Source of the DNA: an uncultured Lachnospiraceae bacterium
GTDB lineage: Bacteria; Bacillota; Clostridia; Lachnospirales; Lachnospiraceae
DNA: 31,414 bases
NCBI GenBank assembly: GCA_910584205.1
Contig: CAJUAA010000044.1
Coordinates: 1 to 31,414, forward strand
Direction of reading: 5' to 3'
Shown here: piece after piece, positions 17,570 to 24,419 of the stretch
Layout of the letters: the number at the start of each line of letters is the position of its first letter
Position numbering within the stretch: the stretch's first letter is position 1
Notes under the pieces: generated by a model
Database searches by the model: none
The model's input: only the letters and a program-made list of their open reading frames with translations
What the model was told of the DNA's origin: nothing
Translations under genes and position numbers: made by a program

Positions 17570-18019
17570 ATGATTACAAAGTGGATGATCCGATGTAAAA
17601 TAGAGGAATTTCTGTTTGAAAAAGAAGTGTTGTCCTTAGCCGGACTGACGGGATTTGAAAATGCAGTGGCATTTGAGGCGGACAGTACCACTCCCACGAA
17701 GGCAGCCTGCGTCGCGGAGCACAACGGAAAGATTATCGGAGCGGCGGGCGCTGCAGAATCTTCTGTGGACAGCGTATGGGAAATGGGAGTGGATGTCAGA
17801 GAAGAGTACAGAAATGCCGGGCTGGGAACTTTTCTTGTGGACAGGTTGGCCAGAGAACTGCTGGCACGGCAGATCATCCCATTTTATTCTGCCTCGGTAA
17901 CCAATATCGGTTCTCAGATGGTGGCGTACAGATGCGGATACAGCCCCATGTGGGTTGATACCTTTGGGACGGTACTGGACGGCAGTTCTGTATATGAGGG
18001 CCTTATGAACGGCTTCTAA
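17570..18019 (+). CDS. GNAT-family N-acetyltransferase, short form
   Basis: A 149-aa protein with the acetyl-CoA-binding motif A in VREEYRNAGLGTFLVDRLAREL and a C-terminal VAYRCGYSPMWV. The start is ambiguous: ATG 17570 has GAGG about 9 nt upstream, while ATG 17543 overlaps the recQ stop (ATGA) and would add 9 residues. The sequence resembles the C-terminal half of longer (about 260-290 aa) clostridial GNAT proteins, so it may be truncated. Substrate unknown. Position suggests cotranscription with recQ. Confidence 0.75.
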   Translation: MITKWMIRCKIEEFLFEKEVLSLAGLTGFENAVAFEADSTTPTKAACVAEHNGKIIGAAGAAESSVDSVWEMGVDVREEYRNAGLGTFLVDRLARELLARQIIPFYSASVTNIGSQMVAYRCGYSPMWVDTFGTVLDGSSVYEGLMNGF

Positions 18020-18063
18020 TTCGGAGAAAACCAACCGTTTCAAAAAATAGTCCGCATAATTTT

Positions 18064-18101
18064 CTTCAGATTCAGGATACTATTCTTATCACAATCTGAA
18101 G
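18064..18101 (+). promoter_or_regulatory. Inverted repeat abutting the DUF1540 ribosome binding site
   Basis: CTTCAGAT (18064-18071) is complementary to ATCTGAAG (18094-18101). The second arm touches the AGGAGG of the DUF1540 gene, so the hairpin could modulate ribosome access. Confidence 0.35.
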
Positions 18102-18113
18102 GAGGACATGAAC

Positions 18114-18434
18114 ATGACAAGATTAGACTGTTCGGTTGTAAACTGTACCTATAATAAGGATAACAGCTGCTGCAAGGACAACATCCATGTGGGAGGCCGT
18201 GACGCCAGGATGACGGACCAGACCTGCTGCGAAAGCTTCCGCGAGCGGAAATATGACGGGACCCGCAATGCGGACGACATTCCCAGCAAGCCGACGGAGG
18301 TTGGATGCGACGCGACGACCTGTACCTATAACCAGTCCTGCAAGTGCCATGCGGACCAGATTCAGGTGGCGGGCGCCAATGCCTGTCAGTGCGGACAGAC
18401 GGAATGTGCAACGTTCAAATGTGAGTGTAAATAA
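18114..18434 (+). CDS. Cysteine-rich protein with two DUF1540 domains
   Basis: A 106-aa protein made of two similar Cys-rich units: LDCSVVNCTYNKDNSCCKDN...CCESF (about residues 4-44) and VGCDATTCTYNQSCKCHADQ...CATF (about residues 64-102). The regular CxxxxCxY spacing and the paired units match DUF1540, a presumed metal-binding family common in Clostridia. The start at 18114 is chosen because AGGAGG is 8 nt upstream; the ATG at 18108 would be too close. The function of the family is unknown. Confidence 0.85.
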   Translation: MTRLDCSVVNCTYNKDNSCCKDNIHVGGRDARMTDQTCCESFRERKYDGTRNADDIPSKPTEVGCDATTCTYNQSCKCHADQIQVAGANACQCGQTECATFKCECK

Positions 18435-18444
18435 GATGTTTCAG

Positions 18445-18473
18445 CAGGAGGACGCAGACTCGGCGTCCTCCTG
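18445..18473 (+). terminator. Hairpin after the DUF1540 gene
   Basis: A perfect 11-bp GC-rich stem (18445-18455 with 18463-18473) has a 7-nt loop, 10 bp after the stop codon and between convergent genes. It has few T residues after it in either direction, so it may act as a weak bidirectional terminator. Confidence 0.6.
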
Positions 18474-18494
18474 TTATGCTGTATGTGAGATTCA

Positions 18495-18674
18495 TCAGTA
18501 CCGCCCCCTTTCCTTCTGGTTATAAAGCTTCTTTTTATTGAGACGGCGCACTCTGGCGCGGGGCTCGTATTTGGCGCAGTGCTGGCAGTAGGTCCGGTGA
18601 CAGGCGTCGCGGCCTTTGCTGCACTGGCCCAGCGCTACATAATATTTACAGGGTGTTTCTCTGTATGTTGCCAT
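18495..18674 (-). CDS. 59-aa cysteine-rich, basic small protein
   Basis: Short reading frame starting MATYRETPCKYYVALGQCSK, with further cysteines in a CHRTYCQHC cluster and a very basic tail (RVRRLNKKKLYNQKERGRY). Five cysteines plus two histidines suggest a small zinc-binding or nucleic-acid-binding protein. AAAGGA lies about 12 nt upstream, with a 14-bp palindrome further upstream. I recall similar short proteins in Lachnospiraceae genomes but know no function. It converges on the DUF1540 gene and lies downstream of rtcB. Confidence 0.65.
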   Translation of the reverse strand: MATYRETPCKYYVALGQCSKGRDACHRTYCQHCAKYEPRARVRRLNKKKLYNQKERGRY

Positions 18675-18698
18675 GGTTATGACAGTCCTTTCTAAAAA

Positions 18699-18712
18699 TA
18701 TCTGATCAGATA
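18699..18712. promoter_or_regulatory. Perfect 14-bp palindrome upstream of the 59-aa gene
   Basis: TATCTGATCAGATA lies 25 bp upstream of the small gene's start codon. This is a plausible operator; no regulator is identified. Confidence 0.3.
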
Positions 18713-18725
18713 AAGATCAGGCGTA

Positions 18726-18752
18726 CAAAAGACGCTTTCGCGGCGGGCGTCT
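18726..18752 (-). terminator. Terminator of rtcB
   Basis: Read on the minus strand, AGACGC (18752-18747) pairs with GCGTCT (18735-18730), followed by TTTTG. It begins 15 bp after the rtcB stop. Confidence 0.6.
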
Positions 18753-18766
18753 GTGAAGACGGGCGC

Positions 18767-19885
18767 TCAGGAGCGGCTTCCGGCTTTGTAATTATATACT
18801 GGAGTTAATAATTTTCGGATTTCGGCGGTGTCCTGGATCAGAGCGGAGATGGACCGGATATCCCGGTAGGCAAAGGGCGCCTCATCCAGCGTATCCCTGC
18901 TGACGCAGGTACAGTAGATCCCTTTCATCTCGGATCGGAACCGGGAGAGGGTGAAACGCTTCGCCACGTCTTCCCGCTTCATAATCCTTCCGGAGCCGTG
19001 GGGCGCGGAGCAGTTCCACTCCGGGTTCCCTTTTCCTTCCGCCAGAAGGATGCCGTCCCGCATATTGGCGGGGATCAGGAGCCGTTCCCCCTTTTCGGCC
19101 GAGACGGCCCCTTTTCTCAGCAGGTAACCGTCCTCCTGCCGCGCTACATAGTTATGGGGACAGGAAAAGACATCCGTCGGCTTCCATTTCATATAGCTGC
19201 ATAAGGTCTCCAGGATTGCCAGCCGGTTCCAGGCCGCATAGTCCTGTACGATTTCCAGATCGTGGAGATAGTCTGAGAGAAGCGTTCCCTCCAGCCAGAT
19301 CATGGGCCAGGGCGCCTGGATTCTCCGGGCCTTCAGTTCCTTTTGTCCCAGGCGGAGATAGTGTTCCGCCATTTCCTTTCCCAGTCTCCGGCTTCCTGAG
19401 TGGATCGTCAGATAGTAAACGCCTTCCTCATCCCGGTCGATCTCGATGAAATGGTTGCCGCCGCCCAGTGTTCCCATGCTGAGCACGGTCTTAGTAAGCT
19501 GGATATGTTCGGCGCATTCCAGCGTTTCATAGGGAAAATCCTCTCCCCGGCGGTGGGGGGTACGGCGGATGGACATGCCGCCGGGAATGTGTTCCCGGAT
19601 GACCGCGTCCAGCCGCTGGTATTCTGTCTTTTTTGTGCCCAGGACCGCGCAGGTCATGCCGCATCCGATGTCGATGCCCACGAGGGCAGGGAGCAGCCGG
19701 TCCCGGAACGTCATGGTGAGCCCGATGGGGCCGGTCTTTCCCGGGTGTACGTCCGGCATGACGCGGATGCGGCTGCCCTCGGCGCACGGATGGCCGCAGA
19801 GCATCTGCACCTGTGCCAGGGCATACTGGTCGATGGAATCTGTGAATATGGCCGCAGAAGTGTAAGTGCCGTGTATTTCTTTCAT
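18767..19885 (-). CDS. rtcB: RtcB-family RNA ligase
   Basis: A 372-aa RtcB-like protein. RtcB joins 2',3'-cyclic-phosphate or 3'-phosphate RNA ends to 5'-OH ends using GTP and Mn2+. The metal and nucleotide ligands can be seen: D72 and C75 (GIDIGCGM), H145 (GGGNHFIE), H162 (IHSGSRRLG), H244 (CPHNYVARQ) and the guanylated histidine H296 (APHGSGR). The start at 19885 follows AAAGGG; in-frame upstream codons lack a binding site. It is shorter than E. coli RtcB (about 408 aa), as in bacterial RtcB2/RtcB3-like paralogues. A consensus promoter and a 26-codon leader ORF lie upstream. No archease or rtcA partner is present. Confidence 0.9.
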   Translation of the reverse strand: MKEIHGTYTSAAIFTDSIDQYALAQVQMLCGHPCAEGSRIRVMPDVHPGKTGPIGLTMTFRDRLLPALVGIDIGCGMTCAVLGTKKTEYQRLDAVIREHIPGGMSIRRTPHRRGEDFPYETLECAEHIQLTKTVLSMGTLGGGNHFIEIDRDEEGVYYLTIHSGSRRLGKEMAEHYLRLGQKELKARRIQAPWPMIWLEGTLLSDYLHDLEIVQDYAAWNRLAILETLCSYMKWKPTDVFSCPHNYVARQEDGYLLRKGAVSAEKGERLLIPANMRDGILLAEGKGNPEWNCSAPHGSGRIMKREDVAKRFTLSRFRSEMKGIYCTCVSRDTLDEAPFAYRDIRSISALIQDTAEIRKLLTPVYNYKAGSRS

Positions 19886-20012
19886 GAAATCCCTTTCTGT
19901 ATGGCGGGGTCCGCCCGTTTTTGGGCGCAAAAATACCCCTGCATGGACGCAGAGGCACCATGAAAAAGAACGGCTCTTTTTTATGCGTAGATTGTCTGAA
20001 CGATCGAAAGGT

Positions 20013-20093
20013 TTAGATCAACGGATGGACAATCTGACCTCTGCGGAAATGAAAAGCTGCAGTTTTGTTTGAATACTGGTTAACGTGCGTCAT
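20013..20093 (-). CDS. 26-codon leader ORF upstream of rtcB
   Basis: A micro-ORF from ATG 20093 to TAA 20013, preceded by a near-perfect AAAGGAGG with 6-nt spacing and located about 45 nt downstream of a consensus promoter. The product is basic and His-rich (it ends FHFRRGQIVHPLI). It lies on the presumed rtcB transcript, 127 nt before the rtcB start. It may be a leader peptide controlling rtcB, or a free small protein; I know no homologue. Downstream leader sequence includes small hairpins (CCTCTGC...GCAGGGG; GCCC...GGGC). Confidence 0.5.
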   Translation of the reverse strand: MTHVNQYSNKTAAFHFRRGQIVHPLI

Positions 20094-20138
20094 GATTGTC
20101 CTCCTTTCTTAAATCAAGTCAATGTGTCTCCAGAATGT

Positions 20139-20167
20139 AGTATAAAACTCCGGCGGCGGAATGTCAA
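20139..20167 (-). promoter_or_regulatory. Consensus promoter for the rtcB leader transcript
   Basis: Minus strand: perfect TTGACA (20167-20162), 17-nt spacer, TATACT (20144-20139). No gene other than the leader ORF lies between it and rtcB, so the rtcB leader would be about 245 nt. Confidence 0.75.
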
Positions 20168-20198
20168 GGACTTTTGCGCCGGAAATTCAGGGTTACGG

Positions 20199-20227
20199 TT
20201 GAGACCAGGATTCTTTTCTGGTATACT
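20199..20227 (+). promoter_or_regulatory. Promoter of the 64-aa gene and nnrE
   Basis: Plus strand: TTGAGA (20199-20204), 17-nt spacer, TATACT (20222-20227). It is divergent from the rtcB leader promoter, with about 30 bp between the two -35 elements. Confidence 0.7.
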
Positions 20228-20298
20228 GAACATGATGATTGAGGACCTGGCCTGATCCAGCGGGCGAAAGGGTCCCATTTCGAAAGAAGGATTTGGAA

Positions 20299-20493
20299 AT
20301 GAAACTGGAAGACCGGATAAAATATGCAAAACGTGCACTGGACGGCACGGCGTTGGGAGACAGAGACACCATATGCGCCATGGTGGGCGGCATGGTTTCG
20401 CTCTATGCAGACGACGCCCCGCAGGAGTGGTTAAACTATATGGAATATCCGGAAGATTCGGAATTTATGGATCATGGAAGCAGGAAGAGCTGA
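20299..20493 (+). CDS. Hypothetical 64-aa acidic protein
   Basis: It starts MKLEDRIKYAKRALDGTALG and ends MEYPEDSEFMDHGSRKS. AGAAGGA lies 8 nt upstream of ATG 20299; a longer in-frame start at 20239 lacks a site. The composition suggests a small soluble helical protein. It is the first gene behind a good promoter, with 22 bp to nnrE, so the two are probably cotranscribed. I do not recognise the family. Confidence 0.6.
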   Translation: MKLEDRIKYAKRALDGTALGDRDTICAMVGGMVSLYADDAPQEWLNYMEYPEDSEFMDHGSRKS

Positions 20494-20515
20494 GGGCAGA
20501 AGGAGGAGAACGATC

Positions 20516-21196
20516 ATGTGCATACTGGCATCCACATCACAGATGAAGGAACTGGACCGGACCGCTATCGAAGACTGGAAGATTTCGTCTCTCCGGCTTA
20601 TGGAGCGCGCGGCGGGGGCCGTTGCGGACAGGGTGGCGCGGCTGACCCCAAAAGACGCTTTGGGGAAACGGATTGCGGTTTTCTGCGGACCGGGAAATAA
20701 CGGCGGCGATGGGATCGCGGCAGCAGGGATTCTGCTGAAAGAAGGGTATGAGGTCCGCGTGTATCTGGTGGGAAACCGGGAAAAGATGACGCCGGATTCC
20801 CGAGCCATGGAGCAGAAGCTGCAGGAGGCGGGAGGCAGGCTGGAAGCTTATGCACCCACGCAGCCGCCGCAGCAGGAATGGACCCGAAGCAGCTCCTGCA
20901 TCATAGACGCATTGTTCGGCGTGGGGCTTAAGCGGCCCATAACAGGAGACTTTTTATCGGCGGTCCGTCAGATGAACGAGGCAGAGTGCCCGGTGGTTTC
21001 CTGCGATATTCCGTCGGGAATCGACGGAGATACAGGAGCAGTTCTTGGAGAGGCGGTCCGCGCGGACTGGACCGTAACCTTTACCTGTTCCAAATACGGG
21101 CTGGGGCAGGGAGGTGGAAAGGAATACGCGGGAACGGTGGAGGTGGCGCCCATCGGCATTCCGGAGGAATTGATCCGGGAGTTTTTCGCACGGTAA
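20516..21196 (+). CDS. nnrE: NAD(P)H-hydrate epimerase
   Basis: A 226-aa YjeF_N-domain protein that epimerises damaged (R)-NAD(P)HX to the S form for repair. Visible motifs are FCGPGNNGGDG (56-66), IIDALFGVGLKRPITG and SCDIPSGIDGDTG, with the aspartate of the active site. The start at 20516 follows AGGAGGAG; earlier in-frame starts would give an Arg-rich, improbable N-terminus. Only the epimerase domain is present, and the ADP-dependent dehydratase half (NnrD) that is fused in many bacteria is not in this window. Confidence 0.9.
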   Translation: MCILASTSQMKELDRTAIEDWKISSLRLMERAAGAVADRVARLTPKDALGKRIAVFCGPGNNGGDGIAAAGILLKEGYEVRVYLVGNREKMTPDSRAMEQKLQEAGGRLEAYAPTQPPQQEWTRSSSCIIDALFGVGLKRPITGDFLSAVRQMNEAECPVVSCDIPSGIDGDTGAVLGEAVRADWTVTFTCSKYGLGQGGGKEYAGTVEVAPIGIPEELIREFFAR

Positions 21197-21201
21197 TTGC
21201 A

Positions 21202-21229
21202 GCGGCTGTCCGCAGCATTTGACAGCTGC
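21202..21229 (+). terminator. Possible terminator of nnrE
   Basis: GCGGCTGTC (21202-21210) pairs with GACAGCTGC (21221-21229), 6 bp after the nnrE stop, followed by CAAATTTTGC. The T tract is weak. Confidence 0.45.
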
Positions 21230-21258
21230 CAAATTTTGCTGAACTTTGAATCTCCCTC

Positions 21259-21287
21259 TTTACAGGGACGTCCTGCGGGAGTATAAT
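21259..21287 (+). promoter_or_regulatory. Promoter of the FMN-riboswitch operon
   Basis: TTTACA (21259-21264), 17-nt spacer, perfect TATAAT (21282-21287), about 50 nt upstream of the aptamer. Confidence 0.8.
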
Positions 21288-21343
21288 AGACTACGGCAGA
21301 GAAATGTAACTGCAATCACTTCGTTCATAACTGAATACCGAAA

Positions 21344-21469
21344 GTCTTTGTGGCAGGGTGAAAGTCCCTACCGATGGTATAGTCCATGACCCGCGGAAGC
21401 GGCTGATCCGGTGACCTTTTGGAAAAAGGAATTCCGGAACCGACGGTTACAGTCCGGATGAGAAAAGAC
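21344..21469 (+). ncRNA. FMN riboswitch (RFN element)
   Basis: All conserved RFN blocks are present in order: P1 5' strand GTCTTT, GGCAGGGTGAAAGTCCC, ACCGATGGTATAGTCC, CCCGCG, TGATCCGGTG...ATTCCGGAACCGAC, GGTTACAGTCCGGATGAGA, and P1 3' strand AAAGAC. It lies upstream of ribU. FMN binding should stabilise P1 and favour the terminator that follows, repressing riboflavin uptake when flavin is plentiful. Confidence 0.96.
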
Positions 21470-21487
21470 ATTTTCTGCAAAATGCGC

Positions 21488-21513
21488 CCGGAGACCATGT
21501 CTTCGGTTTTTTT
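21488..21513 (+). terminator. Riboswitch-controlled terminator
   Basis: CCGGAGAC (21488-21495), loop CAT, GTCTTCGG (21499-21506) and seven T. TGTCTT (21498-21503) can alternatively pair with AAGACA (21465-21470) at the P1 3' strand, which gives an antiterminator in the absence of FMN. A second hairpin (TGTGCC/GGCACA, about 21513-21550) follows in the 100-nt leader before ribU. Confidence 0.85.
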
Positions 21514-21613
21514 GTGCCCCGGCGGCATCTGCAGGGCCTTCCTGCGGCACAAAATGTTCCGAACGGACATGGAAGACGGCGTGAACTTTTATTTTCTGGA
21601 AGGAGGATTCAGG

Positions 21614-22276
21614 ATGAATCGAACAAACGAAACAATGGATTCTGCATGGGAACCGTCAGGAAGGGCGAACCATGCCGCCCGCGCGCAGGTGAGGATGATC
21701 GCTTTTGTGGGACTTATGGGGGCCGTCAGCACGGTGCTTATGCTTTTCCGCTTTCCGCTTCCGTTCCTGCCGCCGTTTATGTCCTTTGACCTGTCCGGAG
21801 TCATGGAGATTATGGGCGGATATCTGTTCGGGCCGGTGGGCGCGTTTTTTGTAATCATTGTAAAAATTCTGCTGCAGCTCATCGTACAGGGAAGCCTGTC
21901 TTTCGGGACCGGAGAGGTCCAGGGACTGATCTTAAGCTGCGCCTATGTCATGCCGGCCATTGCCATCTATCAGTGGAAAAAATCGAAGAAGACAGCGATC
22001 GCCGGTATGGCGGTGAGTACGGTCACGGTGTCGGTGACGGCGGTGTTTACCAATCTGTATATGATTATTCCCTTCTATGCAAGTCTGGCGGGGATGACGA
22101 TGGACGACATTGTCGCCATGTGTACGGCGGTGAATCCGGCCATGAAGGATGCGGCGACCATGGTGCTCCTGGGCATTCTGCCGTTTAACCTGATCAAATA
22201 CGGCGCGACCTCGCTGGTTACATTCTTTGTCTATAAGAGATTAAGCAAAGTGATCCGGGGGATCATCAACAGCTGA
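21614..22276 (+). CDS. ribU: ECF transporter riboflavin-specific S component
   Basis: A 220-aa integral membrane protein with about six hydrophobic helices. The FRFPLPFLPPFMSFDLSGVMEIMGGYLFGPVG region is typical of RibU: substrate-binding loops and a small-residue helix for docking on the energising module EcfA-EcfA'-EcfT (not in the window). The start at 21614 follows AGGAGGATTCAGG. The upstream FMN riboswitch confirms the substrate assignment. Confidence 0.93.
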   Translation: MNRTNETMDSAWEPSGRANHAARAQVRMIAFVGLMGAVSTVLMLFRFPLPFLPPFMSFDLSGVMEIMGGYLFGPVGAFFVIIVKILLQLIVQGSLSFGTGEVQGLILSCAYVMPAIAIYQWKKSKKTAIAGMAVSTVTVSVTAVFTNLYMIIPFYASLAGMTMDDIVAMCTAVNPAMKDAATMVLLGILPFNLIKYGATSLVTFFVYKRLSKVIRGIINS

Positions 22277-22293
22277 CAAAAAGGAGAGACAGG

Positions 22294-22779
22294 ATGAAAT
22301 TTACATTGAACAAGGGAATTACTTATCAGGAAGCGGTGGACCGCATGTTTGAGATGCTTGGAGACAGCAAGATCATGGCGCTGGCCTCCAGCGTCAATGA
22401 TTATGTGATGGTACGCAATGTAAGCTGCCTGTTTTATGACGAGAAGATCTGGTTTAAGACAGATAAGAATTTCCGGAAGACAAAACAGCTTCTGACGAAC
22501 CCCCAGGTGGCGGTCTGCTGGAGCGGCGTGCAGGTAGAGGGAACCGCCAGGAACATGGGGCTGGTGGCGGAGGAGCCCGGACAGCGCTTTGCGGAGGGCT
22601 ATAAAAAGCATCTGTGGGAGAGCTACAATAAATACAGCCATGAGGATACGGAGATTCTCATCGAGATTTCCCCGAAATACGTGGAGATCTGGGATACCAG
22701 CGACGACGGATATGCGTTCCAGCTCTTTCTGGATTTTGAGAAAAAGAGCGTGGAAGTGAAGCAGTACGACGAGCGGTAA
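22294..22779 (+). CDS. Pyridoxamine 5'-phosphate oxidase-like FMN split-barrel protein
   Basis: A 161-aa split-barrel fold. It has an N-terminal helix, strands in IMALASSVNDYVMVRNVSCLFYDEKIWFKTD, then FRKTKQLLTNPQVAVCW and a strand GVQVEGTARNMG. These are typical of PNPOx-like flavin-binding proteins. An AAAAAGGAGAG site lies 17 bp after ribU, so it is probably under the same riboswitch. The family binds FMN, heme or F420 and the substrate is unknown. Riboswitch control supports FMN. Confidence 0.8.
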   Translation: MKFTLNKGITYQEAVDRMFEMLGDSKIMALASSVNDYVMVRNVSCLFYDEKIWFKTDKNFRKTKQLLTNPQVAVCWSGVQVEGTARNMGLVAEEPGQRFAEGYKKHLWESYNKYSHEDTEILIEISPKYVEIWDTSDDGYAFQLFLDFEKKSVEVKQYDER

Positions 22780-22827
22780 GACCATCGCTTCTAAATTTGT
22801 AAGGAAAACATATATAGAAACCGGCGC

Positions 22828-22854
22828 GTGCCCGTGGCAGAAGTCCACGGGCAC
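22828..22854. terminator. Bidirectional terminator between convergent genes
   Basis: GTGCCCGTGG (22828-22837) pairs with CCACGGGCAC (22845-22854), extended by one C-G pair. It separates the plus-strand split-barrel gene from the minus-strand glycosyltransferase. On the minus strand it is followed by a T-rich stretch. Confidence 0.75.
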
Positions 22855-22861
22855 GGCGTCG

Positions 22862-24358
22862 TTACGGATGTTTTAACAGCAGATACTGTCCGTTGTCCGC
22901 CAGAATCTCACATTCCGCCAGCGCCGGGTGATCCTGAAGAAACGGGATGGAGAGGATCAGAAGGCATTCGCCGTCATCCTGAAGGAACGCTTCGGTGCCG
23001 CCGTCAAGACAGTCGAGGCGGCCTTCCATAAGGGCCAGAAGCCGCATATTCTGCTCCCAGCCGTTCGTGTTGGCATAGAGAAAAGGATCGTAGGCGTCCA
23101 GATAGATACGCATGCCTGCAAGCTCGCCGTCCCGGTCGAACTGCTCCATGACAAAGGTCTGCAGGGCGTTGGAACGGGCGCCGCGCACATTGTCCGTATA
23201 GTTATCCCATATAAACAGGAAGGTTCCCGCGCCGGCAGTCAGAAGACAGAGAGACAGAAGCCATGCGGGGGCTTTGTCCGCCTTCAGGAATGCGGACAGG
23301 AAGACCGCGGCCAGCAGGCAGAGAGGGACGATGCACGGATAGACGTACCACATGAGCTTGGTGGATACGAGGGAAAATCCCAGCAGCGGGACAAAGAGCC
23401 ACAGCAGGATTCCGGTCAGGTCGGCAGCCGGCAGAGGCGTTCCCTGCTTACGCAGAGGGCGGATCCACACATACAGTATGCCCATAAGGACGATCAGCGT
23501 CAGAAAGCCGTAGATCAGGTCAAAATTCCAGAAAATGGAGGTCAGATAAAAGGTGAACGGAAATCCGTGCCCTTCCAGCCCGCCGGAAGCGGTCCGTCCG
23601 GCGAGATCTGCTTCATACATGCTGCGAAAGAAAGCCGTGCCGTCATACTGGTACCGAAGGCAGGCCCACAGCAGGATCGGCAGAAGGGACGAGAGAAGAA
23701 ATCCCGCCCATACCCGGGGCCGCATCCGTTTCAGTTCTCCGGTCAGCAGAAGGAACAGGCCTCCTGCGGCGGCAATCATTCCCGCGTGGAAGCTTTTAGT
23801 CAGAAAAGCCAGAGAAAAACAAAGGCCGCATACGTAGAGCCATTGCTGGTTTTCCCGGATCTTCAGCATGGCCAGCATGGCCAGCGTGAAAAGAAGCAGA
23901 TACAGGCTGTCCGCATCCCCGGCCCGGGCCAGATGCGCTTTGAAAGGAAAATAGTTGGCAGCCAGAAACGCCATGGTCAAAAGCGAGGCGGCCCGTCCAT
24001 AGCGTCTGGCGAAAAGTCCTGTGAATACAGAGGTCAGGACGTAGGAGAGGGCAGAGAAAAAGCGAAGTCCCATTGCCGTATAGCCGAACAGGGAAAATCC
24101 GGCGGCAACCGTCAGAAAGGACAGGGACGGCTTCACATTCCAGTAGTCGGCCTCTCCGGCAAAGGTATTGACGAGATAATTGCCGCTTTGTATCATCTCA
24201 TAAGCGGAGATGCCGTGGCGCGCTTCGTCCCAGGAGTCGATGGCGCCGATACCCAGACACCGGAAGCACAGAAAGACAGTCAGGGCAGTCAGAAGCAGAA
24301 ACCAGATCCAGTAAAACCGTTCGATCAGCCCCCAGATAGTTTGATAAAATCGTTTCAT
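22862..24358 (-). CDS. GT39/GT83-type (ArnT-like) integral membrane glycosyltransferase
   Basis: A 498-aa polytopic membrane protein with about 10-12 hydrophobic helices. The first extracytoplasmic loop has SWDEARHG (D44/E45), the acidic pair expected for polyprenyl-phosphate-sugar-dependent GT-C enzymes, followed by YWNVKPSL. The C-terminal about 110 aa form a soluble tail (MRIYLDAYDPFLYANTNGWEQN). An AAAGGAG site lies 8 nt before the start. It probably transfers a sugar from a lipid carrier to a cell-surface polymer or protein; acceptor unknown. It lies downstream of an acetyltransferase gene, with a small hairpin between them. Confidence 0.85.
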   Translation of the reverse strand: MKRFYQTIWGLIERFYWIWFLLLTALTVFLCFRCLGIGAIDSWDEARHGISAYEMIQSGNYLVNTFAGEADYWNVKPSLSFLTVAAGFSLFGYTAMGLRFFSALSYVLTSVFTGLFARRYGRAASLLTMAFLAANYFPFKAHLARAGDADSLYLLLFTLAMLAMLKIRENQQWLYVCGLCFSLAFLTKSFHAGMIAAAGGLFLLLTGELKRMRPRVWAGFLLSSLLPILLWACLRYQYDGTAFFRSMYEADLAGRTASGGLEGHGFPFTFYLTSIFWNFDLIYGFLTLIVLMGILYVWIRPLRKQGTPLPAADLTGILLWLFVPLLGFSLVSTKLMWYVYPCIVPLCLLAAVFLSAFLKADKAPAWLLSLCLLTAGAGTFLFIWDNYTDNVRGARSNALQTFVMEQFDRDGELAGMRIYLDAYDPFLYANTNGWEQNMRLLALMEGRLDCLDGGTEAFLQDDGECLLILSIPFLQDHPALAECEILADNGQYLLLKHP

Positions 24359-24393
24359 TCATGTTCTCCTTTCTGCTTTCATACAAACCGGCC

Positions 24394-24408
24394 GGCAGCC
24401 GCGCTGCC
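24394..24408 (-). terminator. Small GC-rich hairpin between the acetyltransferase and the glycosyltransferase
   Basis: GGCAGC and GCTGCC with a 3-nt loop lie 12 bp past the acetyltransferase stop, followed on the minus strand by GGCCGGTTTG. Weak terminator or processing hairpin. Confidence 0.35.
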
Positions 24409-24419
24409 TTCGGCGCCCG

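Noticed and set aside
19866..20072. Plus-strand frame upstream of rtcB
   Set aside because: No binding site; it overlaps the rtcB start and the better supported minus-strand leader ORF.
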